Positions 20,139-28,145 of a stretch of DNA of 64,000 bases are shown piece by piece. This DNA is from Psychrobacter sp. AH5 (GTDB lineage: Bacteria > Pseudomonadota > Gammaproteobacteria > Pseudomonadales > Moraxellaceae): assembly GCF_040371085.1 (NCBI RefSeq), contig NZ_JAMBMT010000001.1, positions 558,001 through 622,000 of the forward strand, given 5' to 3'. The position numbers were made by a program, and so were the translations under genes. Each line of letters begins with the position of its first letter. The first letter of the stretch is position 1. Under the pieces are notes generated by a model. It had not been told where the DNA came from. It made no database searches and worked only from the letters and a program-made list of their open reading frames with translations.

Positions 20139-21341
20139 ATGTCAGATTTTGCCAATGCCACTTACAAACCGATAAATGATGACTCTACTCACGCAGCTAT
20201 GTACCCAATAGGCGAATATACTAAGCCGTTACGCATCGCTATTAATGGCTTTGGCCGTATAGGTCGTAATGTATTGCGAGCATTACTTGAGCGCTTTGAG
20301 GTGCTTGGCCGCTCCATTCATGTGGTTGCTATTAATGATTTAGCGTCCGCTGAAACTTTATTACATTTATTAAAATTTGATAGTACTCATGGACGTTTAA
20401 GCCGTTTAGGTATCAGTGCTGCCATCGTTCAAGACGGTATTACTGATAAGCAGCAAAAACCCTCTGCTAGCGCAAAAGCGGACATGCAGCTGTGTTTAAC
20501 CAAAAACAATCAGACTTATTGTATCCGCCTCTTATCAAGAGACGATCCAAAGGATTTGCCTTGGCAAGATTTGAATATCGATGTGGTGCTAGAGTGTACC
20601 GGTCATTTTCGCTCTTATGAGCAAGCCTATCGGCATATTGAGGCAGGAGCGCAGCAAGTCATCATTGGCGCAGCTCCCTTTGATGATGTGGAGGCATGCA
20701 TTGTTATGGGGGTAAATAGCGAGCAGCTAACGCAAGAGTTGCCTATTATTTCTAGCGTTTCTTGTACTACCCAAGCATTGGTGCCTTTAATCGCCACTTT
20801 AGATAGCGCTTTTGGCGTCAAATCAGCGATGATGACTGAGATTCATGCGGTCACGGCTGATCAGACGGTACTCGATCAAGCTCATCGAGATCTTCGGCGT
20901 GCGCGTGCTTCGGGTCACAATATTATTCCTACTACTTCTAGTAGTATTGCCGCCACTGAGCGCGTATTGCCTACGATGATTGGTAAGATTAATGGTCACT
21001 CTATCCGCGTGCCCACTATTGATGTGGCAGCCATTGACGTCACCTTTATATTTAATGATGAGCAAGTCACGATAGAAGCCATACGAGCAGCGCTAAAGAC
21101 TGCTAGTCAGGATCAGCTATTAGGCATTATGGCTTATACTGACGAACCGCTAGTGTCGAGCGATTTTATTCACCAGCCTGAGTCGCTGATTATTGATGGT
21201 CAACAACTGATGCAAGTGGGTAATCAATACAAAGTATTTGCTTGGTATGATAATGAATGGGGTTATGCTAATAGACTATTAGATATGTGCTTACATCTAG
21301 CCGCCACCAATGTAGCTACGAGTAAAAAAACTTATAAGTAA
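20139..21341 (+). CDS. epd: erythrose-4-phosphate / glyceraldehyde-3-phosphate dehydrogenase family
   Basis: NAD-dependent dehydrogenase of the GAPDH family, 400 residues, longer than the usual 335-350 because of an N-terminal extension of about 30 residues and a longer middle loop. The NAD fold begins with IAINGFGRIGRNVLRALLE. The catalytic Cys209 is in SVSCTTQALVPL and the catalytic histidine in EIHAVTADQ. The stretches DLRRARASGHNIIP, RVPTIDVAAIDV and YTDEPLVSSDF resemble Epd (vitamin B6 pathway) more than GapA. Unusually, the near-invariant Asn after CTT is Gln, and the Asn of TNDQ is Ala. Whether it uses erythrose 4-phosphate or glyceraldehyde 3-phosphate is uncertain. The IS element upstream may have displaced its promoter. 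Confidence 0.75.
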   Translation: MSDFANATYKPINDDSTHAAMYPIGEYTKPLRIAINGFGRIGRNVLRALLERFEVLGRSIHVVAINDLASAETLLHLLKFDSTHGRLSRLGISAAIVQDGITDKQQKPSASAKADMQLCLTKNNQTYCIRLLSRDDPKDLPWQDLNIDVVLECTGHFRSYEQAYRHIEAGAQQVIIGAAPFDDVEACIVMGVNSEQLTQELPIISSVSCTTQALVPLIATLDSAFGVKSAMMTEIHAVTADQTVLDQAHRDLRRARASGHNIIPTTSSSIAATERVLPTMIGKINGHSIRVPTIDVAAIDVTFIFNDEQVTIEAIRAALKTASQDQLLGIMAYTDEPLVSSDFIHQPESLIIDGQQLMQVGNQYKVFAWYDNEWGYANRLLDMCLHLAATNVATSKKTYK

Positions 21342-21369
21342 AATAATTTAGATTTTTTTACTTTTGCTA

Positions 21370-21397
21370 TTGCATTTTTATCTCAAGTCTCTATAAT
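21370..21397 (+). promoter_or_regulatory. promoter of tRNA-Ser
   Basis: TTGCAT at 21370-21375 and a consensus TATAAT at 21392-21397 are separated by 16 bases, ending 11 bases before the tRNA gene. Confidence 0.75.
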
Positions 21398-21408
21398 AGC
21401 CCACCTAT

Positions 21409-21499
21409 GGAGACGTGGCAGAGCGGTTGAATGCACCGGTCTTGAAAACCGGCAAGGGTTCATAGCCCTTCGAGAGTTCGAATCTCTCCGTCTCCGCCA
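21409..21499 (+). tRNA. tRNA-Ser (UGA anticodon)
   Basis: 91 bases including the encoded CCA. GGAGACG pairs with CGTCTCC in the acceptor stem, with discriminator G. The anticodon arm is CCGGT-CTTGAAA-ACCGG, giving anticodon TGA, which reads UCA. The long variable arm typical of serine tRNAs (AAGGGTTCATAGCCCTT) is present, followed by the T arm GAGAG-TTCGAAT-CTCTC. Confidence 0.96.
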
Positions 21500-21523
21500 A
21501 ATTGGTTCTAATGAACTGTAAAA

Positions 21524-21552
21524 CCCCAATCTTAACGGATTGGGGTTTTTTT
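21524..21552 (+). terminator. terminator after tRNA-Ser
   Basis: CCCCAATC pairs perfectly with GATTGGGG around a 6-base loop and is followed by seven T residues. It may also work for the convergent lipoprotein gene on the minus strand. Confidence 0.92.
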
Positions 21553-21600
21553 ATGGCTGTTATCTTAACTATTAGCTTACCGGCAATAGGCATTAAACAG

Positions 21601-22335
21601 TTATTTTCGTACGATTTTATCAAACTTAATTTGTTGGTCATCAGCAAGAGTCAGTACTGCTTCATCGATCTCGATAGTGACGTCCTGCGCGTTTCTAATC
21701 GCGCGCATGACGTTGATGTCTTCTATGCTACTTTCAATAATTATTTTACCCGATTGCTCAGGCGCAATAGGTGGATCGAATTGAGTCAAGGGTACATTAA
21801 AACCTTTACCTTCTTTTAGCTTATTGTCCCTCATTAGCAGTGAGCCTTTGAAGCTCTTAATCGGTACATTACCGTGATTTGAGAGCATAAACTGGAGCTT
21901 GACCTGATTTAAGCTATCGTCATCGCTAGTTTTGACCGGTAGTAGTGCTACAGGGTAAGTCTGTGCATTGATACCACCGCGCTGGTTGCTAGCGACCACG
22001 GGGCTCTTTTCGCCAGTGGGGTTATTAGGATGCAAGCGCTCGTATTCACGCTGCTGTATTAGCGCTTGTCTTATGGTAGTACGAGGCATAGCGCCTGACT
22101 CATAAGCGCCGCTAAGCTTCATACGTAGCATATAGCGACTGAGCAGCTGTCTATCGCTTTCGGATAATTGCTCAAAAGTTTTGCCAAGCTTTTTTTGCCA
22201 TTGATTAGAGTCAGTAGGAATGGTTTGTTTGGTAGGGTCCTGCTGCGGCATTGAGCAGCCGCTTATGGCAGGTATAAAAGCTAATGATACCGTCAAAAAT
22301 AAAACTGTCGTCAAGCGCTTTTGTGATCTTTGCAT
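21601..22335 (-). CDS. predicted lipoprotein, unknown function
   Basis: 244 residues from the ATG at 22335, chosen because GAGGAG lies 9 bases upstream; six more codons precede it in the open frame. The N-terminus is a lipoprotein signal with lipobox AISGC. A helical region follows (WQKKLGKTFEQLSESDRQLL, then RMKLSGAY). The C-terminal half is beta-rich, with VKLQFMLSNHGNVPIKSFKG and SGKIIIESS, like the small FxLYD-type or bacterial sandwich domains, but I do not recognise a named family. Probably an envelope protein. It is convergent with tRNA-Ser and has a bidirectional terminator upstream. Confidence 0.75.
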   Translation of the reverse strand: MQRSQKRLTTVLFLTVSLAFIPAISGCSMPQQDPTKQTIPTDSNQWQKKLGKTFEQLSESDRQLLSRYMLRMKLSGAYESGAMPRTTIRQALIQQREYERLHPNNPTGEKSPVVASNQRGGINAQTYPVALLPVKTSDDDSLNQVKLQFMLSNHGNVPIKSFKGSLLMRDNKLKEGKGFNVPLTQFDPPIAPEQSGKIIIESSIEDINVMRAIRNAQDVTIEIDEAVLTLADDQQIKFDKIVRK

Positions 22336-22442
22336 TATTTTTCTCCTCATCAACGCTTATTTTTATAGCTCTAGCTTTAATATACCTTTTTTATAGCCGC
22401 TTTGCGTTTGATTATTTTTAATGGCTAAAACCATTGGCCACA

Positions 22443-22480
22443 AAAAAAGCTAAGCACTATTATGTAAGCTTAGCTTTTTT
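22443..22480 (-). terminator. bidirectional terminator
   Basis: A perfect 13-bp inverted repeat, AAAAAAGCTAAGC with GCTTAGCTTTTTT, around a 12-base loop. Its A and T ends let it work on either strand; on the minus strand it ends the RHH-like gene. Confidence 0.88.
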
Positions 22481-22542
22481 AGGATTTGAAGTCGTTGCTA
22501 ATCCGTGAATCGCGACAATCAGATTAGCCGAAACTGCCGCTT

Positions 22543-22872
22543 TTAGTCATTGTCTTGTAGCTCAGATAACGGATGTGTGATGTTGTTGTTATGCGTCACC
22601 ACAATAGCCTCATCGATAATACGTTGACTGACACCGCGTTTGCGTAAGGTTTCGATAAACACTTCATCATGCGCTAAAGTATAGTCTTGGTGATCGCGAT
22701 CTAGTCCTTGGCGTATATATAGACGAATAAGGCCTTGAATACGTTTAAAGCCGAGCTCTGATGATGTCGCTTGTAATAGCTCAATCATCTCCTCAGAGAG
22801 ACGAATACTAATCGGACGCATCACCTTTTGTGGATGATCAGAGAATTTATTTTTTATACGTACAGGTATCAT
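22543..22872 (-). CDS. small protein with possible ribbon-helix-helix fold
   Basis: 109-residue hypothetical protein. Residues about 18-55 (MRPISIRLSEEMIELLQATS, then GFKRIQGLIRLYIRQGL) show a beta strand followed by two helices, as in CopG/Arc-type ribbon-helix-helix DNA-binding proteins. The C-terminal half (VFIETLRKRGVSQRIIDEAI) could be a dimerisation or partner helix. AAAGGT precedes the start. No toxin gene is adjacent, so an antitoxin role is not supported. It could be a small transcription regulator; confidence in function is low. Confidence 0.65.
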   Translation of the reverse strand: MIPVRIKNKFSDHPQKVMRPISIRLSEEMIELLQATSSELGFKRIQGLIRLYIRQGLDRDHQDYTLAHDEVFIETLRKRGVSQRIIDEAIVVTHNNNITHPLSELQDND

Positions 22873-23076
22873 AATAGACCTTTAGTGGATAGGAATAAAA
22901 TTATCAGTAAAACAAAACAGTTAGCTCATTCTAGCACTTATACTACAGTCAGTTTGATATAAAACGATATAGCAGTCAGAGCAATAATCAAAAAAGCTTA
23001 TTAAACTTATAACTATGCTGTCTTACCTTACAATAAAATAACCCAAAAAAATACCAAAGCTATAAAAATAACGCAC

Positions 23077-23110
23077 ATAAAAAAGCCTCCATCATAATTT
23101 GATGAAGGCT
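23077..23110 (-). terminator. terminator of upstream tRNA-Asn
   Basis: On the minus strand AGCCTTCATC pairs with GATGGAGGCT (one G-U pair) and is followed by TTTTTTA. It lies 14 bases after the 3' end of the tRNA-Asn gene. Confidence 0.85.
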
Positions 23111-23123
23111 GATTTATACAATA

Positions 23124-23199
23124 TGGCTCCCCAACCTGGGCTCGAACCAGGGACACACGGATTAACAGTCCGACGCTCTACCAACTGAGCTATTGGGGA
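23124..23199 (-). tRNA. tRNA-Asn (GUU anticodon), copy 1
   Basis: 76 bases including CCA. Acceptor stem TCCCCAA/TTGGGGA, D arm GCTCAGTTGGTAGAGC, anticodon loop CTGTTAA (anticodon GTT) and T arm CCTGG-TTCGAGC-CCAGG. It is identical to copy 2 at 26567 except for one base pair of the acceptor stem. Confidence 0.97.
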
Positions 23200-23252
23200 A
23201 TAAAAGGTTATAACCGTTGAACCAATAAAGCGGTTCGCGTTATGTGAGGCGT

Positions 23253-23281
23253 ATTTTAGCCAAGTAGTTATAGGCTGTCAA
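23253..23281 (-). promoter_or_regulatory. promoter of tRNA-Asn copy 1
   Basis: On the minus strand a consensus TTGACA (23276-23281) and TAAAAT (23253-23258) are separated by 17 bases, giving a leader of about 47 bases before the tRNA. Confidence 0.8.
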
Positions 23282-23384
23282 CCTTATTAGCGCAATAAAA
23301 TTAAAATTTTATAGATTTTAGTATAAATCAGCCCTTAGCCATAAAATTCAGACGATTATCCAAACCATATCTATAGCTGCTATA

Positions 23385-23422
23385 GAGTAAAGCGCTTTAT
23401 AAAGCTTAGCAGCGCTTTACTC
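23385..23422 (-). repeat. 12-bp inverted repeat across the flotillin stop codon
   Basis: GAGTAAAGCGCT (23385-23396) and AGCGCTTTACTC (23411-23422) are perfectly complementary. The second arm contains the flotillin stop codon. No T run follows on the minus strand, so it may be an mRNA-end structure rather than a classical terminator. Confidence 0.6.
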
Positions 23423-25462
23423 AGTATCAGTAGACGATGAATGACTAGGGTTATGCTCATTGCCTAAAGGTACTGCCGAGGACAGCTGATAGCTAGCATC
23501 CGCTTTATCGATAGCTTTATTCACGCGCTTATTGACCGCAGCTGGCAGCTCTACTTCGTGTATATCAGCGCTTGCTGAGCCTTGATTGCTAACCGCATTG
23601 GCACTCTGATTGGCACTCTGATTGGCACTTTGATTGGTATTTTGACTATGGTTTTGGTTTTGGCTGGCACGGTTTTTCTCAGCACGACTTATCGGCGCTG
23701 ATTTGAAGGTATCATCGCTAGCATTAGTATTCACCGGATTAAACTGTGAATCTACTAGCGCGCTGGTCAAAGCATTGATATCGCCGCCGCCTGCTAAGCC
23801 TAGTTCGCCTAATAAATGGTCAATGAGTGGCGCTTGGCTACGATAGCGTAGGGCAGAGCTGACCATCTCATCGGCTAATGAATTTGCCGAACCTCCATTG
23901 TTGCTAGCCTCATTACCGCTGCCACTTTGGCTTTGACCAGCCAGCATACCTGCGCCATTGCCACCCACTTGCAAAATCTTGATACCATCGATGTTTTGAA
24001 TAGGTTTGACGGATTCGGCGATGATAGCTGGCAGGCGCTCAAGTAAGGCTAAGCGTATTTGCATATCGATTTGATGCTGTGACAGCATATTTGCCGCTTT
24101 ATTGATCGCTTCTTGACCTTCGGCCTCGACTCTATATTGTTCCGCTTGCGCATTGGCAATCACTAACTGTGCATCCGCCTCACCTTGAGCGCTTAGGCGC
24201 TGTTTATCGGCCGCCGCTTGTGCTTCGATACGTACGGCTTCGGCTCTATCGGTCGCTGCTTGCTTTTCAGCTTGCGCGGCAACTTTTATATCGATAGCGT
24301 CTCTTTCGGCCTCTTCAGTGGCTTTAATGAGCTGTACCGCTTTGGTACGCTCTGCTATCTCACGTTCGCGCACGGTAGTGACATTCTCTTCTTGTTGTAC
24401 GGCTAGTGCGCGCGCCTGATCGGCCTCAGCCTTGGCTACGGACTCTGCACGCGACTTTTCAGCAACGGCGATTTGACGCTCTTGTTCAGCAAGCTCGATA
24501 GCTTTTCGGCGCTCGATATTGGCCTGTTCAACCGCTTGTTCTTTCATGATATCTTGGTTTTTGATATCGCGTTCGGCATTGATACGTTTTAGGTCAATCT
24601 CACGCTGAGCGGCGATTTGCGCTTCTTCGGCCTCGCGCTGTTTGATGCTCTCTTCGGTAGCGATATTGGCTGACTGCTCAGCGCGGCGAATGGAGATCTC
24701 ACGCTCTTGTTCAAGCTTGGCATATTCTTCTTCGCGCACGATATTAATGCGGCTACGCTCAGCCTCTAAGTTTTTGGTTTTGATAGCCAGATCAGTTTCT
24801 TGTTCGATATCGTTACGTAGCTTGCGCCGCTCCTCAATCGTTTTGGTCAAGCGCGTCATCCCTTCAGCATCAAAGGCGTTTTGCGGATTAAAATATTCAA
24901 ACTTAGTTTGATCCAGACCCGTGAGCGATACGGTTTCAAGCTCCAAGCCATTTTTAGCCAAATCCTCTGATACTGCCCGCTGCACCCTTTGCACAAAATC
25001 CACGCGTTTTTCGTGCAGCTCTTCCATCTGCATCTCGGCGGCCACCGCTCTCAGCGCATCGACAAACTTACCTTCAACCAGATCTTTAAGCTCACCTGGC
25101 GCCATGGTTTTCATACCCAAAGTCTGTGCGGCGGTAGCGATGGACTCTTTTAGCGGACTTACGCGCACATAAAATTCAGCTTTGACATCGACTCGCATCC
25201 TATCTTTGGTAATCAGCGCTTCGTTATCGGCACGGCGTACCTCTAAGCGCAGAGTGTTCATATTGACTGGAATGACTTCATGCAAGACCGGTAATACAAA
25301 AGCGCCGCCATTTAAGATAACGCTCTCACCGCCCATACCGGTTCTGACAAATGACACCTCTTTACTGGCGCGCGTATAAAGTCGCGTCAAAATAAAGGCA
25401 ATAATGAATAAAGCTACGACGATAACGCCGGCGATGATGCCCCAATAAACCAAAGTATCCAT
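23417..25462 (-). CDS. yqiK: flotillin-like SPFH membrane-scaffold protein, YqiK-type
   Basis: Flotillin-family protein that organises membrane microdomains. The start at 25462 is supported by GAGGAA just upstream; four more codons (from a TTG) are open. 681 residues: one N-terminal transmembrane helix (WGIIAGVIVVALFIIAFILT), the SPFH/PHB domain to about residue 200, then a very long Glu/Ala/Arg-rich coiled coil to about 450 (for example REEEYAKLEQEREISIRRAE). A Gln/Gly/Asn/Ser-rich C-terminal tail carries three tandem NQSA units near residues 605-620. It is the second gene after the YqiJ-like protein, its usual partner. A 56-base heptamer repeat lies between the two genes. Confidence 0.92.
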   Translation of the reverse strand: MDTLVYWGIIAGVIVVALFIIAFILTRLYTRASKEVSFVRTGMGGESVILNGGAFVLPVLHEVIPVNMNTLRLEVRRADNEALITKDRMRVDVKAEFYVRVSPLKESIATAAQTLGMKTMAPGELKDLVEGKFVDALRAVAAEMQMEELHEKRVDFVQRVQRAVSEDLAKNGLELETVSLTGLDQTKFEYFNPQNAFDAEGMTRLTKTIEERRKLRNDIEQETDLAIKTKNLEAERSRINIVREEEYAKLEQEREISIRRAEQSANIATEESIKQREAEEAQIAAQREIDLKRINAERDIKNQDIMKEQAVEQANIERRKAIELAEQERQIAVAEKSRAESVAKAEADQARALAVQQEENVTTVREREIAERTKAVQLIKATEEAERDAIDIKVAAQAEKQAATDRAEAVRIEAQAAADKQRLSAQGEADAQLVIANAQAEQYRVEAEGQEAINKAANMLSQHQIDMQIRLALLERLPAIIAESVKPIQNIDGIKILQVGGNGAGMLAGQSQSGSGNEASNNGGSANSLADEMVSSALRYRSQAPLIDHLLGELGLAGGGDINALTSALVDSQFNPVNTNASDDTFKSAPISRAEKNRASQNQNHSQNTNQSANQSANQSANAVSNQGSASADIHEVELPAAVNKRVNKAIDKADASYQLSSAVPLGNEHNPSHSSSTDTE

Positions 25463-25517
25463 ACTATTCCTCAAATTTAAAACTTAAAAGTTTAGGCAAA
25501 AATAGTCTTAACTGTTT

Positions 25518-25573
25518 TTGCTAATTGCTAATTGCTAATTGCTAATTGCTAATTGCTAATTGCTAATTGCTAA
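25518..25573. repeat. heptanucleotide tandem repeat, eight copies
   Basis: Eight perfect copies of TTGCTAA (TTAGCAA on the minus strand) fill 56 bases between the yqiJ-like stop and the flotillin start, 56 bases before the flotillin ATG. Seven is not a multiple of three and the copies are identical, as expected for a recently slipping simple repeat. Confidence 0.97.
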
Positions 25574-25577
25574 TGGG

Positions 25578-26318
25578 CTATGAAATCTTTTTTACTAAGT
25601 AATGTCCTGCTACTTTTTTGGTAATAATTAATTTATCCTCAGCACTAAATAACGGCCTCGCTTCTTTATCGGCAGATGGATTATCAGTAGACAGATTTAC
25701 CGCCGAGCCGCTCATTAACAAAGGGTTAGAGTTATTAGCAGTCAAAGCGCTGGGATCAGGCTCAATCATCACAAAGTGACTTTGCCCATGTTCATCTATC
25801 ACTTTAGCTTGCGCTGGATGACCGATGCTTGCGCTACCTAATAAAATACGTGCAGGTTTACCGACTAAAGAGTCGCCACTGACCGCGCTACTTTCATCTT
25901 TAGGCAAGATAGGATAAAGCAAAGCTGAGAGCATTTTGAGAAGGGGCACACTAATGACCAGAGCATCAAGGGCAGCTAGCCAAGGCGAGATAAAGTGGCC
26001 TAGGGATGAATAGGCGAGTTGTTGAATAATAAAGCCAGTAATACAAAAGCTTGCGATAAATAAAATGAGCAAAATCATCGTCGGAATACGGCCGACATAG
26101 AGCCAGTCAAGCGCTCTGAGCCCTAAGCTCATATCACTATCAACACTCATATCCGCATCAAGATCAGCATCTATTAGCGACTCTGGCAGTAGGTTATCCA
26201 AAAAGCCACTGATACCGCCAAAGAAAAATCCTAGCAGCTCTACAGCTAGGAGGATAAGGAGCACGAAGCCTGCAATCACAAAGGGTGCGAAAGCGGCAGT
26301 ATCAAAAAGTTCCCACAT
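25578..26318 (-). CDS. yqiJ: YqiJ-family membrane protein with C-terminal OB-like domain
   Basis: Inner-membrane protein of 246 residues and partner of the flotillin. It has an N-terminal helix (FVIAGFVLLILLAVELLGFF), an acidic loop (ESLIDADLDADMSVDSDMS), then two or three more helices (IPTMILLILFIASFCITGFI). The soluble C-terminal part (SLVGKPARILLGSASIGHPA and AKVIDEHGQSHFVMI) has the small beta-barrel character of NfeD/YqiJ proteins. The family (DUF1449) is regularly encoded directly upstream of YqiK flotillins. Acts presumably in membrane organisation or stress of the envelope. Confidence 0.85.
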   Translation of the reverse strand: MWELFDTAAFAPFVIAGFVLLILLAVELLGFFFGGISGFLDNLLPESLIDADLDADMSVDSDMSLGLRALDWLYVGRIPTMILLILFIASFCITGFIIQQLAYSSLGHFISPWLAALDALVISVPLLKMLSALLYPILPKDESSAVSGDSLVGKPARILLGSASIGHPAQAKVIDEHGQSHFVMIEPDPSALTANNSNPLLMSGSAVNLSTDNPSADKEARPLFSAEDKLIITKKVAGHYLVKKIS

Positions 26319-26435
26319 ACGATAGTCTAATCAACATGAGTAATATAATTAATCTTAGTGTAGCTTAACTTTTTATAAAAAACACAATAAAAGTCGCTGT
26401 CTGACTGACAAGCTATCACTGCTAAATAATAGGCA

Positions 26436-26465
26436 TAAAAAAACCCTCATCATAACGATGAGGGT
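26436..26465 (-). terminator. terminator of tRNA-Asn copy 2
   Basis: A perfect 9-bp stem, ACCCTCATC with GATGAGGGT, around a 5-base loop, followed on the minus strand by a run of T residues. Confidence 0.9.
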
Positions 26466-26566
26466 CTTGGCAAATGCCATAATCGAATCAAAGGGATTCA
26501 ATAAAACGTCTTAGTCAGTTATCTAAAATTAATAACTCGCTAAGGCTAGACAAATTGTCTAAAATT

Positions 26567-26642
26567 TGGCTCCTCAACCTGGGCTCGAACCAGGGACACA
26601 CGGATTAACAGTCCGACGCTCTACCAACTGAGCTATTGAGGA
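26567..26642 (-). tRNA. tRNA-Asn (GUU anticodon), copy 2
   Basis: 76 bases including CCA, anticodon GTT. Acceptor stem TCCTCAA/TTGAGGA differs from copy 1 by a compensating change of a C-G pair to a T-A pair; the other 74 bases match. Same strand as copy 1, 3.4 kb away. Confidence 0.97.
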
Positions 26643-26723
26643 ATAAGCTATGAGTGTTAAATATTCTCACAACGGGCTTAACAACGACCGATTAAGGTAA
26701 TGAGTTGCTGCTAAGTGGAGCGT

Positions 26724-26751
26724 ATTCTAGCAAAGATAAAAAATAGGTCAA
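26724..26751 (-). promoter_or_regulatory. promoter of tRNA-Asn copy 2
   Basis: On the minus strand TTGACC (26746-26751) and TAGAAT (26724-26729) are 16 bases apart, giving a leader of about 75 bases. The upstream region is unrelated to that of copy 1. Confidence 0.75.
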
Positions 26752-26867
26752 GCCTTTTTTAGCTTTAAAAGCAAAATTTGTCTAAATTAACGAGATTTTA
26801 AGGCTTTTCTGACTAAAAGCTATAAGAGCAGCTAGTTTTAGCTAGCGACTCTTTATCTCTATAAAGC

Positions 26868-26896
26868 AAAAAGACGCCGATTAAGGACGCCTTTTT
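26868..26896 (-). terminator. terminator of aspC
   Basis: AAAAAGGCGTC pairs with GGCGTCTTTTT, including G-U pairs, around a short loop 47 bases after the aspC stop. It could act in both directions. Confidence 0.75.
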
Positions 26897-26942
26897 GCTA
26901 TTTATTCAAATCTCTATATACGCTTAGCTTTGAATAAGTTCA

Positions 26943-28145
26943 TTACTCAGCCACATCCAAATCCGCAACCGCTGACTCGATACGCGATAAAGCATCTTTT
27001 AAAGTTGCCTCGTCAGTGGCGTAAGAGATACGCATAAAGCCGCCTAGACCAAAAGCGTCACCTGGTACGACGGCTACGCCAACTTTATCAAGTAGCCATT
27101 CTGAAAACTGGGTACAAGTTGACAGGCCAGCGGCTTTGATCAGTGGCTTGATATTAGGATAGACATAAAAAGCGCCATCTGGACGCAAACAAGTAATGCC
27201 TTTGATAGCATTTAGACCATCGACGACCATATCGCAGCGCTTCTCAAAGGCCTCAACCATTGGTTTTAGTACGCTTTGATCACCGCTAATAGCCGCAGTA
27301 GCAGCGACTTGGCTGATAGAAGTTGGGCAAGAGGTCGATTGTGATTGTACTTTTTTCATCGCGCCAATGAGTTTAGCAGGGCCACCGGCATAACCGATAC
27401 GCCAGCCGGTCATCGCATAAGCTTTGGATACGCCATTTAGGATAATAGCGCGCTCTTTGAGCTCAGGCGCCGCATTTAGAATGTTGTAGAACTTATCGCC
27501 TGTCCAGCGAATGTGCTCATACATATCGTCTGAGGCCACATAAACGTGCGGGTATTTTTTTAGCACTTCTGCTAGCGCTTTTAGCTCGTCTAAAGTATAG
27601 ATCATGCCTGTTGGGTTCGAAGGGCTATTGAGCACTAGCATTTTGGTTTTGTCAGTGATCGCCTCTTCTAACTGCTCAGCGGTGATTTTGAAATCTTGTT
27701 CAGCAGGGCATTTTACGATGACAGGCACGCCTTCAGCGATAAGGACCATGTCAGGATAGCTCACCCAGTAAGGCGCTGGAATAATAACCTCGTCGCCTGG
27801 ATTGATAAAGGCTTGGGCTAAATTAAAGAACGACTGCTTGCCGCCTACCGATACTAAGATCTCATTTGGCTCATAGCTGATGTCATTATCACGCTTAAAC
27901 TTCTCGATAATAGCCTTCTTTAGCTCTGGTGTGCCATCGACAGCGGTATATTTAGTAAAGCCATCATTGATAGCTTCGATAGCCGCTTTTTTGATGTGCT
28001 CAGGCGTATCAAAATCAGGTTCGCCAGCGCCCAAACCGATAATGTCTTTACCAGCAGTTTTTAGCTCTTTGGCTTTATTGGTAATGGCTAGGGTCGGTGA
28101 AGGTTTGATACTATTGACGCGGTCAGAGAGTTGCAGGTCGCTCAT
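26943..28145 (-). CDS. aspC: aspartate aminotransferase (class Ib)
   Basis: PLP-dependent transfer of the amino group between aspartate and 2-oxoglutarate in the cytoplasm. 400 residues, as expected for the Ib subgroup found in many bacteria. Visible: the N-terminal GLGAGEPDFDTPEHIKKAA, the PLP phosphate region SVGGKQSFFNLAQ, LNSPSNPTGMIY, the PLP lysine in GVSKAYAMTGWRIGY, and the C-terminal substrate arginine in FMRISYATD. AAGGATTTCTT precedes the ATG. Likely monocistronic, with its own terminator. In this subgroup the enzyme may also accept prephenate; this cannot be settled here. Confidence 0.94.
   Translation of the reverse strand: MSDLQLSDRVNSIKPSPTLAITNKAKELKTAGKDIIGLGAGEPDFDTPEHIKKAAIEAINDGFTKYTAVDGTPELKKAIIEKFKRDNDISYEPNEILVSVGGKQSFFNLAQAFINPGDEVIIPAPYWVSYPDMVLIAEGVPVIVKCPAEQDFKITAEQLEEAITDKTKMLVLNSPSNPTGMIYTLDELKALAEVLKKYPHVYVASDDMYEHIRWTGDKFYNILNAAPELKERAIILNGVSKAYAMTGWRIGYAGGPAKLIGAMKKVQSQSTSCPTSISQVAATAAISGDQSVLKPMVEAFEKRCDMVVDGLNAIKGITCLRPDGAFYVYPNIKPLIKAAGLSTCTQFSEWLLDKVGVAVVPGDAFGLGGFMRISYATDEATLKDALSRIESAVADLDVAE

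Noticed and set aside
22543..22872. Antitoxin of a toxin-antitoxin pair
   Set aside because: A ribbon-helix-helix-like N-terminus is visible, but no toxin-sized gene adjoins it on the same strand.
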